Notes under the pieces: model-generated
Told to the model about the DNA's origin: nothing
Seen by the model: only the letters and a program-made list of their open reading frames with translations
Databases searched by the model: none
Shown: piece by piece, positions 21,662-32,857 of the stretch
How the letters are laid out: the number at the start of each line of letters is the position of its first letter
Position numbering within the stretch: the first letter of the stretch is position 1
Position numbers and translations under genes: made by a program
Origin: Sarocladium kiliense
Taxonomy: Eukaryota > Ascomycota > Sordariomycetes > Hypocreales > Sarocladiaceae
Reading direction: 5' to 3'
Assembly: GCA_030734395.1 (NCBI GenBank)
Contig: JAUZTG010000029.1
Coordinates: 4,278,001-4,342,000, forward strand
DNA length: 64,000 nt

Positions 21662-22483
21662 TCATCTTGCCCGTATCCAAAAGAGCCACGAACCAGCCCC
21701 AACGGCCAGTACGAGCGCAACCCACGGTGTTAGAACCCTCACCACCTCTCCCAGGTTCCGTTTGATCTTCCCCATCATCACTCCTCTCAGCATACGTGCA
21801 TCATTCACCCTCGGAAACTCCACTTCGGGCACTGGCCTGCCCAAGAACTTACACAATGGCCCCCAACCATCACCCAGGTCGTATTCAAGCAGCCTCTCTG
21901 GAGGTACCATGTCTCTGATCCTGCTTCGATGTTTCTCCCAGATTCTCCTCGCATTTCTCCTTGCCTCATTCACATCTCGCGCCTCAAAGAAACCCAGGAT
22001 CATCTTCCGAGTTGCAGTTCCCGCCACGCTGCCCAGAAGCGGTTCCAACCAGACGATCGACAGCTCAGCTGGCCAGCTCCAGAACGCGCTGAAAATCCCC
22101 TCCTCAACGCTTCGTATCCAGCTGTCGTAGTCACGCGTCACAAGCACGACCTTCGCAGAAGGATAAGCCTCGATCAGCTGTGGTGCGAAAAGGGAGGCGA
22201 CCTCGGTAGTGGCCTCGCATGGTGCCCAGAGCTCGTCCCAATCCGTGCGCGAGAATTGCCTGGAAGGGTTGTAGGTTGGCAGAGAGGGGAAGGAGGCATC
22301 TGCGGCACGATTGAAGACTGTCCAGTCGTGTGGGTTGTCGAGGGCGTTGATCGTGTGGTAGACGTCACGATAGCCGAGAAGAGTGAGAGCACGGGCCATA
22401 GAGAGTGAGCCAGTTCGAGGAAGACCCAAGGCTAGAACTTGCATCTCGCGATGAGGCTTTCCGTCGGTAGTATAAGAGCCCAT
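21662..22483 (-). CDS. Sulfotransferase-family P-loop protein, membrane anchored
   Basis: An intronless 273-residue protein starting at the first true ATG. The N-terminal GLPRTGSLS (about residues 21-29) is the phosphosulfate-binding loop of the fungal sulfotransferase-like family (PF17784 type). VVLVTRDYDSWIRS near residue 120 matches the second nucleotide-contact region. Conserved Trp, Pro and Leu positions through EYDLGDGWGPLC also fit the family. A hydrophobic helix at the extreme C-terminus (VALVLAVGAGSWLFW) suggests tail anchoring in an internal membrane, catalytic part in the cytosol. The family is large in ascomycetes, and substrates are mostly unknown. Confidence 0.75.
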   Translation of the reverse strand: MGSYTTDGKPHREMQVLALGLPRTGSLSMARALTLLGYRDVYHTINALDNPHDWTVFNRAADASFPSLPTYNPSRQFSRTDWDELWAPCEATTEVASLFAPQLIEAYPSAKVVLVTRDYDSWIRSVEEGIFSAFWSWPAELSIVWLEPLLGSVAGTATRKMILGFFEARDVNEARRNARRIWEKHRSRIRDMVPPERLLEYDLGDGWGPLCKFLGRPVPEVEFPRVNDARMLRGVMMGKIKRNLGEVVRVLTPWVALVLAVGAGSWLFWIRAR

Positions 22484-23032
22484 GGCGACGGTCACTTTGT
22501 CGCCAGGTTACGCGCCAGGTGCGGTATACAGTTCAGAGTCTCGGGCTTGAGAACCTCCCCCAGCGCGATAATTGAGATGCATCGATCTGAGAACAGTCGC
22601 AAAAGGTTTGTGATTCCTTATCTATCAATAGAAGAAGATATGACATGGCCTGTGCGTGTGACGAGGCTTGCAGTCAATCACTCACCTCCTTGGCCCGTGC
22701 CATCGCACAAGTGCGTCCCGTCGCTGGCCACGATACTAATTAGCACCGTGTCTCACCATAGGACGCGTCCTCCCCATCTATGACGATGGGCAGCGCACTT
22801 GACTGCCGAGCCCCTATGGCGCCAGCGGGTCAAAGTCAGTTTGCCCGCTTGCGGGTTGGTGGGACGAGATCGACAATTTGGCCTTGCCGACGGGAGCGAC
22901 CTTCAGATAGGCGAATGTCGTCTTTTTGATTGGCTGTCGTTTTCAACGTATGAGATCTTACAGTCAGTCCTGCGATGGACGAGCTCAATAACTACTCAAT
23001 TGGCATGAGGACCCAACAGCCCAGCAGCTGTC
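22484..23032. other. Intergenic region
   Basis: Promoter side of the sulfotransferase-family gene and 3' flank of the SDR gene. No gene or RNA is recognised. Confidence 0.4.
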
Positions 23033-23927
23033 CTATGTCTCAGCCTCCGTCACGATAGACGAAGCACATGTCGCTCCAGCGTCAACCGTCATCACGGTAC
23101 CTGTGATCCATCTGGCTTCATTCCCAGCGAGAAACCTTGCGACACCTGCGCAATCCCATGCATTGCCTTCCGTCTTCAGCAAACTTCTCTGGCGGCGTGA
23201 CTCTCTCATTGCTGGTGCCATGCCTCCCCCATACATCATCGGTGTGTACAGCATGCCTTTGGAACACTCAATTAGCTTCAATAAAGCGGGTCATTGTAGA
23301 AGAGCACGCACCTGGGCACACGCAGTTGACGCGAATGCCTTCTTTGCCATGATTCGCCGCCATGGCTCTTGTCATGTTCACAACCGCTCCTTTGCTTGTA
23401 GGATACAGTAAACTCGGTGTCCCGCCCTGCAAGCCGGCAACTGACCCCATGTTGATGATGCTACCTCGAATATGCCCGTTCCCAGGCTCATTTCGCAGCA
23501 TCGCCGGGATCGCGTATTTCGCCATCAACATCATGCTCGTCACATTGATTTCCAACCCTTTCGCCCATTCTGCTACATCCGCTTCAACCGCTGTGCCTTT
23601 TGCGCCAATGATACCGACGTTGTTCACGAGAATATCCACGCGGCCGAATTGCTGCAAAGCGGACTCGACCACGCCGGCGCAATCCTGCGAAATAGTCACA
23701 TCTGCTGCAACGGCAGCTGCCTCCCCTTTGCCTTCAGCTTGGATCATGCTGACTGTGCGCTGAGCCAATTGCATGTCCCGATCGACGCAGACTACATTCG
23801 CTCCATCTTCTGCGAGTAAAATCGCGATTGCTCGGCCGTTGCCAATGTCGTCGCCGAGACTGCCAGCTCCGGTGACAATCGCCACTTTGCCTTTTAGGCT
23901 TCGGGAGGGTCGTGAGAGACTTGACAT
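23033..23927 (-). CDS. Short-chain dehydrogenase/reductase
   Basis: A 279-residue classical SDR from exons 23927-23312 and 23256-23033 (55-bp intron inside VNCVCPG). The cofactor loop begins TGAGSLGDDIGNG near residue 19, a slightly expanded version of TGxxxGxG. NNVG replaces the usual NNAG. Catalytic residues are Ser in INMGS, Tyr in LLYPTSK and Lys four residues later. Position and sequence after the tyrosine are typical of 3-oxoacyl reductase-like SDRs. The acidic residue following the second strand (VCVDRD) favours NAD(H). The substrate is unknown. A Zn2Cys6 factor gene lies 284 bp upstream on the same strand. Confidence 0.85.
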
Positions 23928-24211
23928 TTTGAATCTAGTCTCCTCGATTGATGAAGTAGAGACGCAAAAGCTGAACGAAAGATGTCACGATTGTTGAATT
24001 GATGCGAAGTCGTGGACCATGATGTCCGCGGGGTTGCTCGGGCGCTTGTACCATTCGGCGGTGGCCCAACCCAAATGCGCCTCACCCTTCCGGACATCGA
24101 TGTGCGAGACACGGATTTTAGATTAAGCTCAGCCTCGGCACAGACCTCGGTTCAGTACAAAGCCATGCCGCGCCCGGCCAATCCGTCCGCATATATGTTG
24201 ACATTGCTTTT

Positions 24212-26677
24212 TCAGGTGAAAGGGTCTGAGGCAGCGAACAGTCCGTACAGCGCATCATCCGAGATGAACTTCTCCTGGTCATTCACGAAATCCAGCAAAC
24301 CCGATGGCGAGCCTTCAAACATTGAGTCGAACTGGTCCAGGCCGCCATAGTAGTCCACATCAGACATCATAGTCGCGTCAAGTCGGGGGCTGACTGGTGT
24401 CATATCCATCTGCTGAGGACCTGGAGCCGTTGTTGTCGATGCCATTGGGATAGGGAAAAAGAATGTTTCATCCAGCGCTGGAGGAGGTCCGGCGCCCGAC
24501 CCATTCGCGGCACCGTCTTTGTTGCTTGCCTGGAACTCTCGAACCATTTCCTGAAGAATGGAGAGGGGTTTCTTCAGGCCAAAGTTGCAGCCTCGCTGTA
24601 GTTCGCTAAGACAGGTCCAGAAGAACGATATGATGTCCGTGAACTGGCCGCGTTCATGGCGCTCTTGTTGCAGAATGACAGTTACGGCGGAGTAAATAGC
24701 ATAAGATAGCAGGAACGGCGCCCGTCGTAGGGTAAAAGCATCGCGGTACGCCTTGACGTACTTTTGGATCATCAATGCGCTGTCGATGGACGCGGTCTTC
24801 CCTATCACCTTGTCTTCCTCCGTAGAGCGGTTGCGAAGATGGCCTTGATCAAGGAAAGCTCGATGAAGGAGGATAGTCAAAACATGGAAAGTCGTACTGT
24901 GATTCAGGTTAGATGGAGTACAGAGGGGCGAGTCAGGCCAAAGTGCAGGAACTTACTGAGGTGTTATTTGGTGCGGAGGAGGTGTCTCGTCAGTATCTGG
25001 GTCAAAGCGGAGATGCTCCGGGAGAGAGTTCCTCCAGTCCCTCAAGGCGACCTCGATAGACAGCTTCTCGGCCTGTATATAGTTCCGGTCCCTCCGCATG
25101 GACTGCACGCCATAAAGCTCTGTGATGCGCGTCGAGATCTGGAACAATTTGACAAGGCTCAAGAAGGTAGATACAGCGTATGCCGGTTGGGGCGCGTACG
25201 CAGGAAGTTTGACAGAGGAAGCAGGGTCGATGAACGGCGTCCACTCCTCCAGCTCCTCAAATGTGTCCAACAACTTCAACGGCACCCGCGCTTCCACAGA
25301 AGCAAGCATGCAGGGTCGGCCAAGATATAAGGCCTGTGTCGCATCGGTGATGTACGCGCTCCAGTAAAGTCTCTTCCTCATTTCTTGCTCCAAATCATGA
25401 CGGAGCGTTTTCCCATTCGACTCGGCACCGGCGCTTTGGTAGTCTGGTCCCAGCGCCATATGACACCCCATATCCAGAATCATGCGGAAAGCTGTGCCGG
25501 AGAGACTCCATCCAGCACTCGACCTTCCTTGCGAGACGAGCGTCGCGCTGGTCAGCAAAAGGGCAACCGCTGAGGGAATACTGGGCTTGTCAATCTCGTC
25601 CACCAGAAGCTGCCGTATCCGGTCGTAGAAGTGCTTTCCCACACTCTGAGGATCTGCTGGGTCTGATCGCAGACATTCTCGGTCGCTGTAGATGGCACAA
25701 GAATAGAAAATTGCGTTGAGAAGAAGCTTGTTGCACCATCTGCCATCGCCGCTCGCCAGGCTGTCCATGATGGCTGGACGGTACGATACCAGGTAGGCAT
25801 AGTGCTGGCGGTTGAAGTGCAACTGTATCAGATGTCTTGCCAATTCCGGATCGCAACCATCCAAATCCATCAAGTTCCTCGGTTGCGAGAAGAGACGCGC
25901 TTCCCTTTGCTTTTGAAGAGCCGCATTGCTGATCAGTCTCGCCTTCGACGCAGCGATAGCAGCCTGTCCTCTCCGAGATAGTGCAGCGGTTCGATCCTTT
26001 TGTGTCGCTCGGCTGGTGGGATTCATGATTCCCGAAAGACCGTGAACTGTTGAAACACAGCCGTTGTCGTGGAACACACCTGCAACGCGTGCTTCGTTGG
26101 GTGAGAGAACAGAGACCTCCGCGCCGGCTTCATCTTGGTCTGAGGATTCGCCCTCTTGGGCCTCTTCCGCAGCATCATAGGTTCTCAGCCTACCATTTGT
26201 GCGATCCAGAGCCGTTGGGATATCTTTGGTGGCTTTCTGAGGCTGAGAGGGGCTTCTCGAAGCAATAGTCGGCAATGGGCTGGCTGTCGCCGCAGTAGAT
26301 GCGAGTTGACTCAATCCATGCATTAAGCCCCCCTCCGAAACCTTTTCGTAATCGACATCGATTTCGCCATCCTTAAGCAATGAGCCCGCGGGCGGCTCAA
26401 TGCCCGCTGCTTTCATGTGATCCAACAGAGCCGCGACAGTTCTCTCCAGGCCTTCCACCCTCGCTCTCGTTGGGCGCTGGCTTCTCGCATCCTGAGGATA
26501 TGAGCACTGATAGCCGGTGATGACACATTCATCACAGTGAGGCCGCGTGCCGTCGCATCTCATCTTCTTCTGCCGACATGGCGTGCAAGTCTTGCAGATC
26601 CCGGGCCGGGAGCCGGGCACCGAAGCTCGAGAGCTGCGGGCTCCCTTAGACTTCTTCACGCCACCAGAGGAAGCCAT
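24212..26677 (-). CDS. Zn(II)2Cys6 fungal transcription factor
   Basis: An 801-residue nuclear regulator from exons 26677-24957 and 24896-24212 (60-bp intron). The DNA-binding zinc cluster near residues 29-56 reads C-x2-C-x6-C-x6-C-x2-C-x6-C (CTPCRQKKMRCDG...). A short coiled coil (RVEGLERTVAALLDHM) follows for dimerisation. The middle holds the fungal-specific transcription factor domain (PF04082 type), with GTAFRMILDMGCHMALG and RLYWSAYITDATQALYLGRP. The splice joins ITP to HTTFHVLTILLHRAF, a conserved helix of the family. An acidic, Pro-rich C-terminus may activate transcription. The neighbouring SDR is a candidate target. The start ATG precedes a basic N-terminus. Confidence 0.88.
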
Positions 26678-28184
26678 TTCCACAAGTTTTAGTTGAAGGT
26701 CCCGTGCGAAGGTCCCATCGTTGGCTTCAAGTGTTGTATTTGTAAAGTCGCTGATGTGTGGTTGCGAAGTCGGCTGATTGGGCCACCATTCCAAAACCCG
26801 GCTTGACCCTACCCTATAGCCACCGGAGACAGCACCGGGCGCAAGGAACCAGGATCATAACATCGCCACACTTGTGTGCGAAAGTCAAAAGCTCAGTGTG
26901 ATTAGACGCTCAAGGCAAAAGGGTTACGTTCCTTGCAAGTAAGATATTCCTTCATTTTCCCTCTGGGCATGGCTATCCTAAAGCTCTAGCGAAGACATCG
27001 ATCGTGTCAGACCTGGCGTGAGACTTCCGACAGTTCTGGGCCCAATAACAACATCAAGAGATTTCAAGGTTCATGACAGATAGTGCTCGTACTTCATTCC
27101 ACGACAGCACAAGCCCAAAGGGCATACACATACAGAATCGGAACAAAGCGATGTGGCTCTGGACGTATCTCCAGGTCTTCAGATCTGGCTGCTCGGCGAT
27201 CATCCTACGCCCAGCAGAAACTTAATAAAGTGATTCGCCCTTGACAACAAGATTTGATCGCCCTGTCTTCCTCCAGTGCACATCGGTGAGAATGTTGCCC
27301 CATCTATAATGCCATACTTCCGCCTTTGCATAGCCGACAGCGAGCCGCCCCTGCAACACGAGAAACCTTCACGGCAACAGCCACACTATATGAAGGACAG
27401 ACAGCCATGGGTCTGAAGGCAACCAACAAGGTGTGCTCTCCCACATGCTCAGATTTGAGTATCCAGCGTGAAGGGTAGTTTCCCACCATCCGGGGACTTC
27501 ATATCGTCCCGTCATATGCGGAGGGCTATATGCCGTCTCTTTTCGTTCAGGGATCATGCCCAGCTGCACTTGCATGTCAGCTGTTCGAGACATGTAGAGC
27601 ACCCTTTTCTAAGCCTGTGTATTCTGCCAAAAGCCCGCCAACGGCACAGCAGTGCGCCTTGCTGCAGATCCCCTGGCATGTTTGGTGTTGCACATACTGG
27701 CGGGATTGATACCCACACTGCACTTTCCAACCTATAAAGTACACCACGGGAGTCCAAGGCTGACACGTCAGGTGGACGGGGCTCTGAACTGGGCTCATGC
27801 AGTAGTACCGGGAAGTGTGCAGCTCTCAATATGATCGAAACACAGGCCACAACCGAGGATGGGTAGTCTCCAGGGCTACCACCAATGATACAGAGGGAAT
27901 GCATCAGAAGTCACAAACCAAAGTACTGCCTTATCCCATCATTGTGTTGGGTGAGATTCAGCTGCAGAGCGATTTAGGCGCGGTGAGTGATCGGCACTCT
28001 TGTCCTCCAAATGTAGCGCCATCTTAGCGGGACGTCAGACCGAGATGTCTCGACGTGTGCGACCAGATTAAAGCTTTGCCAAGGACGATAGTGCCCAGTG
28101 CCAGAGACTCGAGTGTTGAGAAGGCAACTTACCAACGGTAGTGCAAGATAACAAGACTCATTTCGCAACCTTGGGAATATGCGT
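26678..28184. other. Intergenic, no supported gene
   Basis: Upstream of the Zn2Cys6 gene and downstream of the DUF202 gene. Short frames only, none with a domain or plausible exon chain. Confidence 0.45.
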
Positions 28185-29573
28185 TTAGCAATTTTTAACC
28201 CTTCTCGGACACTGGCAGTGAATCCATGGCAAGAGTAATACCAAAGCAGGTAAGAAGAAGCTAGCTGCGATCAGTACTTCACAGGCAACCTTTTCCAAGT
28301 GAAGGAGCGCGCCACATACAGCCAGAAGCAAACCCCCAAGTGCGGTTGGTTCGAACCCTCCAGCCAAAGCCTTACTCTTGATGAGGTATTGCTGATGTCG
28401 AAAGGTACGTGCGGCGCCGAGGACGACTGTTACAATGGCCAGCGCAAAGAAAACCATGGCCAATGGCTTCCCTAGCAAGATGCGCCCTAGGCCATGGTCC
28501 TGTGGATTGATAGTGTATAGTTGCGCGACCAATGTGCCGAACATCGCTAGGACAGTGGATGTTCTGAGATATCCAAGGAATGTTCGTTCAACAGCTGCGA
28601 AACCAGAATTTGTGTCAGTCAAACGTTGATCTGTCAAAGGGTCAAGTCGGTGTGCAGCGGCCCTCAAATGGGGCTAGGAGCACGGCCAAGGTAAACAATG
28701 GAATAATTTCTGCGGGCACGGCGAGGTGGCCTAATTTGTCTAACAGCATGGGCACACTTGCCGCCTCCATCAAGCAATATGATCGTGCCCAGTGCTCGGT
28801 TCGACTGTATGGCTCCTGCTGCGAGAAGCATGCCACACTACATCAACCATGTCCACTACCCGAGGATAGCACAAGACCGGGCAATGTTTTCCATGATCAC
28901 TGGATCATGACCCACGGCCCGGAAGAATACGGTATTCTGTGGGATGTCTGCAAAGGTTTGCCGGTCGAATGAATTGCGATAGCCACTCGCTTGACTCAAG
29001 CATCGTATGCCACGAGCGGGGACATGAAGGCCGAGATCTGGTTTGGACAATTTAATATATATCCTTGAAAGCTTCTCTGCATCAGAGCAGGAAACGAGGG
29101 GTAGCTGGGTGCCCCCTCACCCAGGATGATGTGCCAGAACCAGATAAGTGCGCAATGAACTCTGTCACTACTGACCTTCCCGGCATGAGCAGCTTCGCAT
29201 ATGCAAGTCCAGGCGGAGAAAGAGCGAAATCAGGTTGACAAGCAGAACGGAAGCCTCTCCACGTACCCAAGTGGTCCCGGCATGCAGAGAAGTTGACTGT
29301 GCAGCGGATGTAAGTAGTCCAAAATAGTGCCAGTCGAGTGAAGTAGTAGAACACGGGGTTCTTTCCAGGTCTGGCGACTTCGGTGCTCGGGACGGCGGAC
29401 CCCGTTTCGTGATGTCCAGAGCGTGCATCATCGGCGAATGATGAGGCCGAGAGTGACGCTCGACCAGCTGATGGCGAAGCGGTTCCATGACCGCAACGTG
29501 GCAGCTCCTCAAGTGGGATATCTGCCGGCCCAGGAGTACTAGGGTTGGGAGGCATCTCACGAGTCGTCTGCAT
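28185..29573 (-). CDS. DUF202 (YidH-like) membrane protein with a long intron
   Basis: A 238-residue protein from exons 29573-29267 and 28594-28185. The first exon encodes a polar N-terminus and then FYYFTRLALFWTTYIRCTVNFSACRDHL. The second begins VERTFLGYLRTSTVLAMFG, so the join rebuilds the family core (CRDHLANERTFLGYLRTS in relatives). Three hydrophobic helices follow, at about residues 110-130, 147-165 and 185-225, the last possibly two. The domain is a small membrane protein of unknown role in bacteria and fungi. The intron is 672 bp, about ten times the window's usual size, with a good GTACGT donor and a TTCGCAG acceptor. It could contain an insertion. Confidence 0.7.
28595..29266 (-). 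other. 672-bp intron of the DUF202 gene
   Basis: All other introns modelled here are 52-123 bp. No target-site duplication, terminal repeat or transposase fragment was recognised. A 65-codon minus frame (28836-28642) with one hydrophobic segment lies inside it and was not accepted as a gene. Confidence 0.5.
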
Positions 29574-32500
29574 GGTGAATTGCCGCGTCCCCAGATCCTC
29601 TTCGTCCGAGCGGTAATTCCAGTCCCACGATTAGTGGCGATGTTCCGGATGCTATGAGAATGTTTCTAGTAAAAGTAGTGACCGCGATGGGGGTCCAGAT
29701 CGGACGACTAGCGGACCCACGATGCCGTGCTGGTGACGATGATCCGAGCCGAGCAAACTGGGTTACAATGCCCACAATGCCAGGTTATGACGATCTTCCG
29801 CCTGGCCTCACGCCCGAGGGGTAGATGGATCAGCGTAGAGTGACCATTGGTCGTGCAAGAAGTGTGGCTTGACGCGCGAGCGGGCGGCTGCGAGGAGGTG
29901 CCACTTAGGCTTGTTTCAAGTGAGCGTTGGAGAGTCGAGCAGATCTAAGCAGGACATGATGCACTATGTTGGAGGTGTCATGACTCGAGAGGTCGAACGC
30001 TGATCGTTCAGGGTACGATTCGGCATCGTCATGGTTTCGTGGTGCCAGGTGGAGGTGATACAGACATCACGTGATTCTTCCTGCTTGGGGTGGTTCCTGC
30101 TGGTAAACATCGAGTCAAAGCATGGTCGAGGACGAAGCCGCCCAAGTGACCGCTGGATGCAAGCCGGTTCATCTGCTAAACCTCGTGAGATTGCTCTGGT
30201 TTAATGGCTCATCCACACATTGTGGTCCACACTCGATCCATCAGATCTGGCTGGTGCGGTGCACGCCTGCAGCTGCAGTGCACTTCATATCGGCCAGTAC
30301 ACGGCCGCAGGTTGCATAACTCTTACCTGAGATATTTCGTTGGTATTTCACTGATACGAATGACCTACCAGGTAACTGATGAACAACACGAGGTGTACAG
30401 GCTTGCCGAAAAGGGACTCATGAGACCGAGGCTCCGTCCATGCTTGTGGAGTGATCACCACGGCTTTAATCCGGTCAAGTCCTTGATCAAGGTATACACC
30501 GAGGGCAGCTCCCAGGCCCCTCGTGTCCGAAGCGAGAAATCATGCTGTATCCCTGCCTGGTCCAAATTTACAGGGTTTGGAAAAGCAACTGGGACAATCC
30601 GCTTAATAGAAGGTGTCTGCCCAGCGAGACGCCTTATGTGCAGATCCCAGAAGCGGGCTCTCTGCAGAGCTCTCCTGCGTAATTTGTTCGCGACAGGGGA
30701 GACCAACGAACCTTTCGCAAAGGGCAATATTGGATGTTGCCATGCTCGCTCCAGCCCTCAGTAAAGCACTGATACGGAGAGCCAGACTGCTTTCGGGCTG
30801 GAGGCGAGCGATTCTCCGTCGAACCCTGAACCCTTCCTCATCCAAAGTAGCTAACAAATGGGCGCATTTGGTACGTTCAAGCTCGGATTGAACGCGACAG
30901 GCTTCGACGGCCCGACTAGCCGCCACCAAGCTAACGCCCATACTCAACGAAACGGGGAACTTTCCCCCCACCGGCACGAACAACTTACTGAGTGCGATGG
31001 CGCTCAATGCACTGAGAAGAATGCAAATGGTCGCTCTGCGTAGCGACTCTCAAGAGAGACCGGCTTCCATAAAGATGGCTCTCACAACTGTTCAGCGAAG
31101 CGACAGAGCTCTGTGAGAGCAGCAAATATCCTAGGATGTCAGATGAACCGGGATCCAGGGACGAAAGCTTGGGGGTTCCGGGGAGCGGACCTTCGGGACT
31201 CGGGACGTAGTCTCCTCCACGTTTGGCGGGGCGTGCTTCCAGTGGCGATGGTTGTCGGTATTGACCGATGCCTTCTCAAAGTCAACGAAAGAATGCCTCT
31301 GTTCATAGAAAGCATTTGAAGATTGTAAGCTCTCATACGTGTGGTCTTCTTCGGGGGATTGGCTCTTTTTAACACTATTTCCAGGGCCAACTCCGCCAGT
31401 CGGACACCGCATGATGTACCAGCAGGGGCCTTTCGGGAAGCCTTCGTGACATTCCTACAGTGGGGAAAGCTACATCGTGGTGGGTGCCCGCTACCACCCC
31501 TGTCGTTATGCTACCTCTGGGAATGCATCTTCAGCCGTTGTTCCTTGCTTTCAAGAATCGTTCGGCAGATTTTAACAGCATATGGCCAAGCAGCTAGCGC
31601 CAGACGGAGAGTCATTTGCAAGCAAGCATTCTTACCGCTTCGAATTGGGGCCCCCACGTTGTACACCACCTTCGCCGGACTGAATCATAGTCCAAGGCCG
31701 TAGGATTCCGGTACGCGAGCATCACTTGTATCACTCTACTGCATCCAATGTTGTATGGCCAGCTAGCTTTGTTTGCCAGGTCAAGGCTCGCTGTCATGTG
31801 CTGTCGTGATCGGTTGACACTACTCGCCTGCCACGTCGTTAACCAGCATGGTATATCTCAGTGCCAACATCCTCTGTTATGACTTGGCAAAGGACTTGTT
31901 CAGTCGGTCCGCGGTATCCGGCACACTTTCTCGAAAACATAGTCAGCATGGGCAAGATATGGACAAAGGCAGCCTAAGACGACCAGACGCCTTGCCCGGC
32001 CGACTCTCCCGGGATCCACACCGTTGGTGCAAGGAGCATTCCCACAATCAACGACTGTGCCTGGCTGATGTTGCCTCAAAGACTGTGTAGTGGCCTTGTG
32101 GCCGAATCCACCCTTATCAAGATCCTTCCGTGTTACGGTGGTCTCAGCTTCAACGTGTGTGATGATCAGGTGAGCGGGGTGACGGATGACAGAATATTCA
32201 CATCTCATAGATGTGCATCAACTCTGAAGCTCCTAACAACTTGCACCGCTCGAGGCTGGAGTGCTTACGCTCGCTCCCTGCACTGTAAGTTCCCCACCCC
32301 CAGCACTACCCCTACAAGATTCATCCGCCCATCCGTTCTTGCATACACGCCGTGGCATGGCAATCACTTTCAAGCGAATGGCGCCCTGATCGATGTTTGC
32401 TACATACACCCTGGTTCTTCAAAAGCACCTCAGTCCCACATCGATATGCCTAGCGGCTGTTTCTCTCTGAATGTTCATCACGAGCTGCGTTTCAATACAC

Positions 32501-32857
32501 GCCTCAGTGTCGTTGTCCGCGCAGTCTCCGACCCTTGTCCAATAAGCCTCGGCCGCTCACGCATTCAAGTGTTGTATAAGTTGATATAGGCCTCGCTTCC
32601 GTCTTTTGGTCCACCGCCCTTGCGCATACCATTCTCCTTCCTGCATCAGGCCGCTGCAGTAGGCTCAGCTGTCGAAGTCCACCATACAGCGGTAACCACG
32701 GCACGCTTGCGTAGCATATCCCGTCCTCGCTGCCATAGTGTACCTTGTTCAGCCCCTGTTGTACGAAAGATCGCATCTAGCAGCTTGCGTCGATTGTGAA
32801 CCTTAGCGCCGCCTTCTGAAGCTTTCTTTGCATTCTTTGACCCTGCATGGCAGCTTG
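29574..32857. other. Gene-poor region
   Basis: 3.3 kb without a convincing gene. Two adjacent minus-strand frames may be remnants of one gene. The first (31412-31131, ATG start, 93 codons) is polar. The second (about 31050-30603, no ATG) starts with a hydrophobic segment and continues with an Arg/Glu-rich helix. I could not join them with good splice signals. A plus frame at 30204-30764 has an ATG but no recognisable feature. Confidence 0.4.

Noticed and set aside
28642..28836. Frame inside the long DUF202 intron resembling the hydrophobic part of the 30603-31007 frame
   Set aside because: The similarity is weak and within chance for hydrophobic segments.
30204..30764. Plus-strand frame of 186 codons with an ATG
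   Set aside because: No domain and poor composition; overlapped by equally open frames on the other strand.
30603..31412. Two minus-strand frames that might form one membrane protein
   Set aside because: No splice signals join them in phase and the second has no ATG; kept only as a note on the gene-poor region.
32068..32589. Plus-strand frame of 173 codons upstream of the beta-glucosidase
   Set aside because: No ATG at its start and no family resemblance; more likely promoter sequence.
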